From Escarpia spicata (Eukaryota > Annelida > Polychaeta > Sabellida > Siboglinidae), in contig OZ023210.1 of assembly GCA_963995525.1 (NCBI GenBank), forward strand, positions 3,880,996-3,944,995: a DNA stretch of 64,000 nucleotides, given 5' to 3'. The notes beneath the pieces were generated by a model. It was not told the DNA's origin and ran no database searches. It saw nothing but the letters and a program-made list of their open reading frames with translations. Position 1 is the stretch's first letter, and every line of letters starts with the position of its first letter. A program made the translations under genes and the position numbers. Below are positions 1-12,000 of this stretch, piece after piece.

Positions 1-21
1 TTGTTTCCCTCTGTCTGACAG

Positions 22-75
22 AGCCAGGACCTGCCGTCAATATTTGCCCTGTTTGTTGTGGCTGGCTTCCCAGAG
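22..75 (+). CDS. ZZEF1: ZZEF1 exon 1 of window
   Basis: Follows a pyrimidine-rich acceptor ending in GACAG at 21 and stops before a GTGTGT donor. It encodes 18 codons (SQDLPSIFALFVVAGFPE), phase 0 at both ends. This matches the NIFTLLVLVGFPQ segment of vertebrate ZZEF1. Confidence 0.8.
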
Positions 76-3000
76 GTGTGTACCTGTTTTGTATAAATGT
101 TTATGCTTACATACTACCATCTAGAATTAGTCACAATTAGTTTGTCATTTTTTAATAAACTAACTTTTATATTTGCATAGATTAAAGTTAAATAAAATAC
201 TGGTGAAGAGTTACGTATTTTAATGTAACAAATGTAACAATAAAAACAAATCAAGATGTTACATAACAGTTCAGCAGGGAGATATGTATGGTTAGCAGAA
301 AATATGGTAAAAGATTACTTGTGTATAATTTAAAATTTCTTTTACTACATGTTCAAATCAGTCATAAGCTGTGTCACTGATTCATAAACCTAATGTATTC
401 AATTATATATGTCTGGCTATTTGAAGCACGGAATCGATATATTGTGAATGTTGTGCCTATTGGCCTATCACAGGTACTGTCGATAGGCTGTCATGTGCAG
501 TACACGAAAGGGGGTACGGACATGAAACGGGGGGTCGTACTGAAACACTTCCCCGACAAGAACCAGACGCTTGTCGTGGACAAGAAGAGTCGTAAACGCA
601 GATGCCTCTGGCTGGTAGGCAAACTCAAATAAGTCTTGAATCTCTTGGTTAACAGTGCTTAGAAAAAGGTGTTTTTTATGTTGAGATTACTGAAAATTAA
701 AGGTTGGTGAAATCAGAATAAAAAATGTACTAAATCGCATATTCTATGAATACTATAAAAGATAATTAATTATCGAAGTAAATGCAACAAATGTTCGTCC
801 AAGTATCTGTGATTTGTTTTTGTAACTATAGTCCATGTTATCTATGGTCAATGAATCTGTAGTCCATGTATCTATGGTCCATGTATCTAAGGTCCGTGTG
901 TCTCTGATAGTCTGTGTGTCTATGATCTGTGTACCTATGGTCCAGGGTATCTGTGGTCTGTGTGTATCTGGTCCATGTATCACTGGTCCATGTGTCTATG
1001 GTCTGTGTCTCTAGTCCATGTAGATATGTCCATGTACCTCTGGTCCATGTATCTATGGTCCGTGTGTCTCTGGTCCATGTACTTATGGTCCGTGTGTCTC
1101 TGGTCCATGTACTTATGATCCGTGTGTCTCTAGTCCATGTATCTATGGTCCATGTACCTATGGTCGGTGTGTCTCTGGTCCATATACCTATGGTCCGTGT
1201 CTCTGATCCATGTATCTATGGTCCATGTATCTCTGGTCCATGTACCTATGGTTCGTATCACTCTGGTCCATGTATCTATGGTCCATGTATTTATAGTCCA
1301 TGTGTGTCTGATGGTCTGTGTGTCTATGATCCATGTACCTATGGTCCGGGGTATCTGTGGTCTGTGTGTCTCTAGTCCATATACCTATGGTCCATGTACC
1401 TTTGGTCTTTGTATCTATGGTCCATGTATCTATGGTCCGTGTCTCTGGTCCATGTACCTATGGTCCATGTGTCTCTGCTCCATGCATCTATGGTCCATGT
1501 GTCTATGGTCCATGTACCTATGGACTGTGTGTATCTGGTCTATGTATATCCGGTCCGTGTATCTACGATCCGTGTGTCTCTGTTCCAGGTATCTGTGGTC
1601 CATGTACCTATGGTCCGTGTGTCTCTGGTCCATGTATATCTGGTCCTTGTGTCTCTGGTCCGTGTACCTATGGGCCGTGTCTCTCTGATCTGTGCATCTA
1701 TGGGCCGTGTGTCTCTGATCCATGTACAGTGTTTCCCCTGGTATAGGATGAGCGAGGTGCGCCACCTCGCCGTTTTGTCTATGCTGCCGAAATTGAAATT
1801 TTGTCCGTTCTTTCGTGATATAGTCAGCGTCAGCGAACGGTGCAAAATGACACCACAAAGTCACTTATATTCCTGCAAAATCGCAGATTTGTAACAACAG
1901 TCGTTTAGTCGTCTTAACATTGCTCACAGCTGGTTAGGATTCACCTCTTCAAATTAACTCCATTGACAACGTGAATGACATCACTTGTCAGTTGTCCAAT
2001 CACGGAACATTCCTGTGGGATGCCTGGTGTTTCCAATGACCACACCTTGCGAAGTTTCGACATACTAGAAATCTAGACATTCATGTAAACAGTAACTGCA
2101 TTTGGAAGACATGTGGAACTCAGAGTAAACAAAAACAAAGAAAATGGTAGCTGAACTAAGTCTTTTGTGCTAAATTTTACGATTATAGTATCCGCCCAAA
2201 TAAATCAGAATTCTGGTGTAGTTGATGTTGAAGTTTTGGTTTATGACAGTGGTGGGAGCAAAAACTGTGCAGGCTAATGACACTACGTCACTAGTCGGCA
2301 CTTGTGCCGAATCCGGACCCTTTTGAAGCTCAACATCCAAATAGCGACTTTCTTATGCACTAGTTTGCGATGCTGCAGCTGTGCATTACTGCACTGCGCA
2401 CGTAAAATGAGCGATATAGCAGCATGGTAACCCAGGGCATATCTGTGGTCCATGTATCTGTGGTCCATGTTTCTCTGGTCCATGTATCTGTAATCCATGT
2501 TTCTCTGGTCCATGTATCTGTGGTCCGTGAGTGTCTGGTCCATGTATCTGTGATCCATGTTTCTCTGTTCCATGTAACTGTGGTCAGTTTATCTGTGGTC
2601 CATGTATCTCTGGTCCATGTTTCTCTGGTCCATGTATCTGTGGTCCATGTGTGTCTGGTCCATGTATCTGTGATCCATGTTTCTCTGTTCCATGTAACTG
2701 TGGTCAGTTTATCTGTGGTCCATGTATCTGTGGTCCGTGTATCTGTGGTCCGTGTGTCTCTGGTCCGTGTATCTGTGGTCCGTGTGTCTCTGGTCCATGT
2801 ATCTGTGGTCCATGTATATATGTGGTCCGTGTGTCTCTGGTCCGTGTATCTGTGGTCCGTGTGTCTCTGGTCCGTGTATCTGAGGTCCGTGTGTCTCTGG
2901 TCCGTGTATCTGTGGTCCGTGTGTCTCTGGTCCGTGTATCTGTGGTCCGTGTATCTGAGGTCCGTGTGTCTCTGGTCCGTGTATCTGTGGTCCGTGTGTC

Positions 3001-6000
3001 TCTGGTCCGTGTATCTGTGGTCCGTGTGTTTCTGGTCCGTGTATCTGTGGTCCGTGTGTTTCTGGTCCGTGTATCTGTGGTCTGTGTGTCTCTGGTCCGT
3101 GTATATGTGGTCCGTGTGTCTCTGGTCCGTGTATCTGAGGTCCGTGTGTCTCTGGTCCGTGTATCTGTGGTCCGTGTATCTGAGGTCCGTGTGTCTCTGG
3201 TCCGTGTATCTGTGGTCTGTGTGTATCTGGTCCGTGTATCTGTGGTCCGTGTGTATCTGGTCCGTGTATCTGAGGTCCGTGTGTCTCTGGTCCGTGTATC
3301 TGTGGTCCGTGTGTCTCTGGTCCATGTATCTGTGGTCTATGTGTCCAGAGCAAGGATGACTATGTAGAGCGAGAGGGCCGGGACATCCAAGTTCTCGACC
3401 AGCAACACATCGCAGCCTTCATCTCCATCATCAAGGACATCAGCAGCAAGATTGGAGCAGGTGAGAATCACACAAGATCTCACAGTTGCAGAACATGCAC
3501 ATTATTCTCAACACACTGATGTATCAGCACAGCACATACAAAGGGGTACATATTAACAAAATACTTCATTGTTAAGAGGTCACATATTCTAAAATGAGTT
3601 GAGAGCCAAACAGTGCTGAAAGATTGTTTATTGCTAAGACACTGTTCACTGTTGAGAGGCAATGTGTTCATTGTTGAGAGGTTGTATGTTCACTGTTGAG
3701 AGGTTGTGTATTCATTGTTGACAGTCTGTGGTCACTATTGAGAGGTGTGCATTACAGTGAATGGTGACCATGTCAGCATGGAGAGTCTGTGGTCACTGTT
3801 GAGAGTCTGTATGTTTACTGTTGAGAGGTGTGCGTTGCAGTGAGTGACGACCATGTCAGTATGGAGCTTCTGTGGTCACTGTTGAGAGGTGTGCATTGCA
3901 GTGAGTGACGACCATGTCAGTATGGAAAGTCTGTGCTCACTGTTGAGAGATGTGTGTTGCAGTGAGTGGGGACCATGTGAGCATAGAGAATCTGTGGTCA
4001 CTGTTGAGAGGTATGTGTTGCAGTGAGTCGGGACCATGTGAGTGTGGAGAGTCTGTGGTCACTGTTGAGAGGTGTGTGTTGCAGTGAGTGGGGACCATGT
4101 GAGCGTAGAGAGTCTGTGGTCACTGTTGAGAGGTATGTGTTGCAGTGAGTGGGGACCATGTGAGTGTGGAGAGTCTGTGGTCATTGTTGAGAAGTGTGTG
4201 TTGCAGTGAGTGGGGACCATGTGAGCGTAGAGAGTCTGTGGTCATTGTTGAGAGGTGTGTGTTGCAGTAACTGGGGACCATGTGAGCGTAGAGGGTCTGT
4301 GGGTGCTCTCCCTCACCCTCAAGGGGCTGCTGAGAGCGATCCAGAGTGCCCCCCGCCAGGGTGTGGAGCCAGGGGTGGAGCAGGGCGAACTCTTCACCCA
4401 GGAGTTTGTGCAGTGCTGTGTGAATCTCGCCAAGCAGGGCACCAGCTTCAGCAAGCTGTGGCTGCTCAAAGACCTCGAGGTGAGATCTTTATCAAGGCTC
4501 CATCTCATCATGTCATTTGTTGTCTTCTTTTTGATCACTTGTGGGGCGGGGTCACTTAATCTGTTCACCCTCTTGATGAGTTGTCTCCCTCCATGATCCT
4601 CTCTTATTCTCTCGTAGTCTCCCTCCATGATCCTCTCCTATTCTCTCGTAGTCTCCCTCCATGATCCTCTCCTATTCTCTCCCAGTCTCCCTCCATGATC
4701 CTCTCCTATTCTCTCCCAGTCTCCCTCCATGATCCTCTCCTATTCTCTCCTAGTCTCCCTCCATGATCCTCCTATTCTCTCCTAGTCTCCCTCCATGATC
4801 CTCTCCTATTCTCTCCTAGTCTCCCTCCATGATCCTCTCCTATTCTCTCCTAGTCTCCCTCCATGATCCTCTCCTATTCTCTCCTAGTCTGCCTCCATGA
4901 TCCTCTCCTATTCTCTCCTAGTCTCCCTCCATGATCCTCTCCTATTCTCTCCTAGTCTCCCTCCATGATCCTCTTCTATTCTCTCCTATTCTCATTTGTA
5001 CTTCATTTTGGTCTTCCTCTTCTCTTTCTACTACTCGTCTATCTCTCTCCATGTTCTCGTTGTCAGTCTCTCATCACTTGTTCTGTCTGTTCCCTGTCCA
5101 TCTCAGTCTGGCCCCAACACCTTCACTTGTAGGTGATTCTTCAGTCTGTTCTCTTCATCCTCCTGTCTTCCTTCTATCTTCTTATTAAGAGCGTAATGGA
5201 ATCTAGTAAAAATGATACTGAATAAGTTATTACATGGAATTAATTACTTGTATAGTATTATTTTACCTATCTTGAAAGAACACATTTCACTTTCAAAAAA
5301 CTACATCTCTTTGTTTTAATTTGTTTGAATCGAGAGTTTGTTTATTCCCCACATAATCTCTGGTCTCCCTGTGCCTGCCTGCGACAGATTCTCTCCCTGA
5401 TGCTGTACACGGGGGACAGGGGGGAGAAGGAGGAAGACTCCAAGGAAGAGTTGGTGGTACCAGACGACAGTTTCACCCTCCCGCCAGTCGAGATGTTCGA
5501 CGAAGAGCGCGGAGTCGGCTCCGACTCCGATCTGCCATCTGACATCTCTCTGGAAACAACACAGAAGTGTCTGGAGGTAAGACTGAGTGTATCGCTGAAT
5601 CACACACGCACGCATGCATGCACACACACACACACATACACGCATGCACACACATATGTGCACACACAGTGAACAAAGTAACAATGAGAAATGTGACAAT
5701 GGTGTGCTTCCCAGATGCTCCATGAGTACCTGAATGTGCCGATGCCAGTCCTGAGGGCATTACTTGAGAGACACGACCATGACAAGCGAATCAACGCATT
5801 CATCCTGTCTATGCACGAGAAGTGAGTATTTATTACGTACCAACTCTACCCTTGTAAATAGCAAAATGCTTTAAAGATTACTTTGTATAAAACCTATTAG
5901 TTGTAGGCAATTCTGATGTTTGTTCTTTTATTGTTTGTTCTTTTATCAATGTTATTATACTTATATGCATATATATATAATAAAACAATAAAAGAACAAA

Positions 6001-6045
6001 CATCAGAATTGCCTACAACTAATAGGTTTTATACAAAGTAATCTT

Positions 6046-6082
<37 letters not shown>

Positions 6083-9000
6083 TAAAAATATGTTATATTA
6101 ATTTAACTAAAAACTATCTGAAATTGTACAATGGGGAGGGAACCTTGTGCAAAGATATAAAATGGCATGAAACCCACATTGTTTGACTGATTTTTTCTTT
6201 TGGAAACATTTTGTATGTAAACAGCTAACTACTTTCAAGTGGTTCTGTGACAGGTCTCAGAACATGAACGCTCAACAACTGGAAGAAGTACAGAAGTTGC
6301 CAAAGAAATGGTAAGTTACAGAGTTCTTAGATGCCATCAACTCTCCCCCAACCTGTTACAATACCCAAACGACTTTGTCAACACAATAATGTCTGATGAG
6401 AAACAATCACCTCCTTGTACACCTGTCGTCTGGTGTTTTTGTTTTGGATGTCATTCTTGTTATTTTTTATCAAATCTGGAGCACAGGAACCTTGTTGAAA
6501 TACCCCGTACATAACTATACTGTAAAAACATAATTGTGTACGGACGTACAGGATAAAAAAACTTTCACTTTTGCCCTGTGGAATCGTCAGCATATAGCAT
6601 GATGTGGTCATATTATTGAGATTATTAGTTTCAAACTCATTGGAAGCTCACTTAAATCATTATTTAAGTGAGCCCACACGTGTCAGTGACTGCACGTGTC
6701 AGTGACTGCACGTGTCAGTGACTGCACGTGTCAGTGGCTGCACGTGTCAGTGGCTGCACGTGTCAGTGACTGCACGTGTCAGTGGATGCACGTGTCAGTG
6801 GCTGCACGTTTCAGTGATTGCACGTGTCAGTAGCTGCACGTGTCAGTGACTGCTAGTGTCAGTGATTGCACGTGTCAGTGAGTGCAGTGCGCGTGTCAGT
6901 GACTGCGCATGTCTGTGACTGCGCGTGTCAGTGACTGCTCGTGTCAGTGACTGCGCGTGTCAGTGACTCCACGTATCGGTGACTGCGCGTGTCGGTGAAT
7001 GCGCGTGTCAGTGAATAAGCGTGTCAGTGACTGCTCGTGTCAGTGACTGCTCGTGTCAGTGATTGCACGTGTCAGTGATTGCGCGTGTCAGTGTTTGCGC
7101 ATGTCAGTGAATGCACGTGTCAGTGAATAAGCGTGTCAGTGACTGCACATGTCAGTGACTGCTCGTGTCAGTGACTGCACATGTCAGTGACTGCTCGTGT
7201 CAGTGATTGCGCGTGTCAGTGATTGCGCGTGTCAGTGACTGCGCGTGTCAGTGTTTGCACATGTCAGTGAATGCACGTGTCAGTGAATGCACGTGTCAGT
7301 GACTGCACATGTCAGTGACTGCACATGTCAGTGACTGCTCGTGTCAGTGACTGCACATGTCAGTGACTGCTCGTGTCAGTGATTGCGCATGTCAGTGATT
7401 GCGCGTGTCAGTGATTGCGCGTGTCAGTGATTGCGCGTGTCAGTGATTGCTCGTGTCAGTGACTGAGCGTGTCAGTGTTTGCGCATGTCAGTGATTGCTC
7501 GTGTCAGTGACTGAGCGTGTCAGTGATTGCGCATGTCAGTGAATGCACGTGTCAGTGAATAAGCGTGTCAGTGACTGCACATGTCAGTGACTGCTCGTGT
7601 CAGTGACTGCTCGTGTCAGTGAATGCACGTGTCAGTGACTGCACGTGTCAGGGACTGCACGTGTCAGTGAGTGCACGTGTCAGTGAGTGCACGTGTCAGT
7701 GATTGTGTGTTGCTGCACCTTGTCGTCTGTCCACAGGGCGGCTGAGCTGGCGTTAGACAATGTGACGGATAATGGCATGGTCCTTGTGTCACCACCAGAG
7801 AGGACAGACAGGTGAGTGGACGGTGGTCGAGGTTGGACTATGGTCGAGGGTGGACGGTGGTCCAGGGTGGAAGGTGGTCCAGGGTGGATGGTAGTCAAGT
7901 GTGGGCGGTGGTCGAGGGTTGATGGTGGTCGAGTGTGGACGGTGGTCGAATGTGAATGGTGGTCGAGTGTGGACTGTGGTCGAATGTGGATGGTGGTCGA
8001 GTGTGGACGGTGGTCGAATGTGGATGGTGGTCAAGTGTGGACGGTGGTCGAATGTGGACGGTGGTCGAGTGTGGACAGTCGTTGAGTGTGGACGGTGGTC
8101 GAATGTGGACGGTGGTCGAGTGTGGACAGTCGTCGAGTGTGGACGGTGGTCGAATGTGGATGGTGGTCGAGGGTGGACGGTGGTCGAATGTGAATGGTGG
8201 TTGAGTGTGGACTGTGGTCGAATGTGGATGGTGGTCGAGTGTGGACGGTGGTCGAATGTGGATGGTGGTCAAGTGTGGACGGTGGTCGAATGTGGACGGT
8301 GGTCGAGTGTGGACTGTGGTCGAATGTGGATGGTGGTCGAGTGTGGACGGTGGTCGAATGTGGATGGTGGTCAAGTGTGGACGGTGGTCGAATGTGGACG
8401 GTGGTCGAGTGTGGACAGTCGTTGAGTGTGGATGGTGGTCGAGTGTGGACGGTGGTTGACAGTGGACGGTGGTCAATGTTACTGTATGTCAATGATGTGG
8501 TGCATTAGTTTGTTCTCAAACTGCTCTCTCTCTGATGAGTATGTTGTTTAGAGAGCCTTTGTAGAAAGTGGTGAGTCAGGCAGCTTTGTTGTAACAATAA
8601 TAATAATAATAACACGGTAAGTACTTTTGCACGTAAATCCTCGAAAACCAAACTCAGCATTCATAAGCCTGTTGTCTATTATAGAATGTGACATTAACAC
8701 ACACACAACTAATCAATCTAGTGTATGTGTGCTTGCATGGTTATATTAACACACCTAACTAATCAAGCTAGTGTATGTGTGCATGTATGGTTATATTAAC
8801 ACACATAACTAATCAAGCTAGTGTATGTGTGCATGTATGGTTATATTAACACACATAACTAATCAAGCTAGTGTATGTGTGCATGTATGGTTATATTAAC
8901 ACACAGAACTAATCAAGCTAGTGTATGTGTGCATGTATGGTTATATTAACACACCTAACTAATCAAGCTAGTGTGTGTGTACATGTATGGTTATATTAAC

Positions 9001-12000
9001 ACACCTAACTAATCAAGCTAGTGTATGTGTGCATGTATGGTTATATTAACACACCTAACTAATCAAGCTAGTGTATGTGTGCATGTATGGTTATATTAAC
9101 ACACCTAACTAATCAAGCTAGTGTATGTGTGCATGTATGGTTATATTAACACACCTAACTAATCAAGCTAGTGTATGTGTGCATGTAGTGCTATATTAAC
9201 CACCTTGACTGTTTGCATCTGTGGTGCCAAGTATTCAGGGGTTAATCAACAACCCATTGAATAAAGATAGCGCTTTATTTTCAAAATCCTTTTTTATGAG
9301 GATTTCAATGGTTTATACCAGATGTTCGATGGACGTAAATCATTTGTTCATAATGTCTTGTTTGATTCTTCTGAAGAATGCTAATCAGTTCGATATGGTC
9401 TTTATGTAAATTACATTAATGCAAAAACCTGTTTCATATTTACATCCTTTCAAACATCATTTATGAACACTCTTGGAAACTGCCTTCGTGTGTACGTAGC
9501 ACCATCTATTATTTCTTTGGTGCCAGTATCCTCGGAAACCAAAAAGCCGAGGAGGACAAGCAGCAGACGATGATGGCGAAGTGAAACTGTATTTCTACTT
9601 GGCTGTTTGTAACCTTGTGTTGTTAAACCATGACTCTTGCTGATGCCTTGACGTGTTGTGTTGTAGAGTGATAGACGTGGCAGTGGAGGAACATACTCAG
9701 TCCTCCCAGAAGCTCATCACCTGCACTCACAACGATGTCATCAACGACGCACTGAAACAACGAAAGAGCAAGAGTGCCGTTCTCTTGAGACGTGAACTTG
9801 AGAAACGTGGAAAGACAGGATCTCGCTACTTCCTACTCACGGTAACAACCCTGGGAACGGTCGCGTTGTTCCGCCTCTTGCTTTCTCACATCTTGCTTTC
9901 TCACACTGTACATAGTTTAAGAAAAATGTCTCCCTCATCAGGAACAGTGCTCATGTACATAAGTCTGTCTGTGATTTACACTAACCTTTATTTATCATTT
10001 ATACTAGCTTGCTATAAACGACTATACATTGACATTTAGTGCAGGTATGGGATCATTATTGTTTAATATTAATAATATCCTTGTATATAGGTAAAAGTAT
10101 TTTTCTTTATGGGGGAAAACTGCATAATGAAAGATTTTAGAAAGTTTAAGGAAGATGAAAGATGGACAGAGAGGTCTAGATGGAGAGATAGGGAGCGGTG
10201 GAGGAAGGGGGCTGTAGATAGGGAGCAGTGGAGGGAGGGGGCTGTAGATAGGGAACAATGGACAGAGAGGGCTGTTGATGGGGAGCAGTGGAGGAAGGGG
10301 GCTGTTGATAGTGAGCAATGGAGGAAGGGGGCTGTAGATAGGGAGCAGTGGATGAAGAAGGCTGTAAATAGGGAGCAATGGAGGGAGGGGGCAGTAGATA
10401 GGTAGCGATGGAGGGAAGGGGCTGTTGATAGGGAGCAATGGAGGGAGGGGGCTGTTGATTGTGAGCAATGGAGGAAGGGGGCTGTAGATAATGAGCAATG
10501 GCGGAAGGGGGCTGTTTATGGGAGCAGTGGAGGAAGGGGGCTGTTGATAGTGAACAATGGTGGAAGGGGGCTGTTGATAGGGAGCAGAGGAGGGAGGGGG
10601 CTGTTGATATTGAGCAATGAAGAGAGGGGAATGTTGATAGGGAGCAGTGGATGGAGGGTGCTGTTGATAGGGAGCAGTGGAGGGAGGGGGCTGTTGATAG
10701 GGAGTAATGGAGAGGGGGCTGTCAATAGAGAGCAATGGAGAGAGGGGGCTGTTGATAGTGAGCAGTGGAGGGAGGGGGCTGTTGATAGGGAGCAATGGAG
10801 GGAGGGGGCTGTTGATAGGGAGCAATGGACAGAGGGGGCTGTTGATAAGGAGCAGTGGATGGAGGGGACTGTTGATATGGAGCAATGGAGGGAGGGGGGT
10901 TGTTGATAGGGAACAGTGGAGGGAGGGGGCTGTTGTTAGGGAGCAGTGGAGGGAGGGTGCTGTTGATAGGGAGCAATGGACGGAGGCTGTTGATAGGGAG
11001 CAGTGGAGGGAGTGTGCTGTTGATAGGGAGCAGTGAAGGGAGAGGGTTGTTGATAGGGAGCAATAAAGGGAGAGGGCTGTTGATAGGGAGCAGTGGAAGG
11101 AGGGAGCTGTTGATAGGGAGCAGTGGAGGGAGGGTGCTGTTGATAGTGAGCAGTGGAAGGAGGGTGCTGTTGATAGGGAGCAGTGAAGGGAGAGGGCTGT
11201 TGATAGGGAGCAGTGAAGGGAGAGGGCTGTTGATAGGGAGCAGTGGAGGGAAGGTGCTGTTGATAGGGAGCAGTGGAAGGAGAGGGCTGCTGATAGGGAG
11301 CAGTGGAGGGCAACTACAGAAAGAGCAGCGCAATAGGACAGGAGCCAGACATTACGTCTGTACAAGGAATTAACAAACAAAAACAGGAGCCTGGATGTGT
11401 TTTAAACTGACAAATATTGCTATGAATATCCAGATAAATTCAGCAGAATTTACCTAACTCATGTAGTTATATTTTCCATTTTAACTCCAGGTAAACATGG
11501 CAATGTCGGTTCTCTATGCGCGACAAGTGTTGACAGCACTGCTTGCTGACTGGCCGAGTGCTGGTCATGTGATCACTGCAGAGCTGATTGGCTGCAAGGA
11601 GAGTGCTCATGTGCCTTTTTTGCTGGATTTGCTGAACACCCCTGAAGCCAGTGAATCGTTTCAGAAGGTAGGTTTCATGTGTTGATGAGAAAACATTGTG
11701 AAATTTGTGGTGAGTGAATAGTAACGTGACTAGTCAATTTAATAAAATAATGCATACTTACAAAAGAATATTGACTTAATACTTTCTGGTATGTTATCTA
11801 TAATAAATGTTTCAAGTTTGTTTGTTGAATTTTTGCCAAAGATTCCACCAAAATTAAATAGATTTGTACAAACGACTTATCACATTGTAAAAGTCGAAGT
11901 AATGAAAACAGAAAAATGGTAACACTATGTTTCATATGCTAATTAAAATATTTTTTTTAATGTGGAATCTTGTGTCAATTTTTAGGTTGTGCAGAATGTG

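Noticed and set aside
2360..3367. Frames of 270-320 codons on both strands (Thr/Asp/Arg-rich or Val/Cys-rich)
   Set aside because: Pure translations of a 30-bp array whose period is a multiple of three; no start context, no domain, both strands open at once.
10022..11380. 452-codon minus frame rich in Ser/Leu/Pro
   Set aside because: Translation of the 30-bp purine-rich minisatellite inside a ZZEF1 intron.
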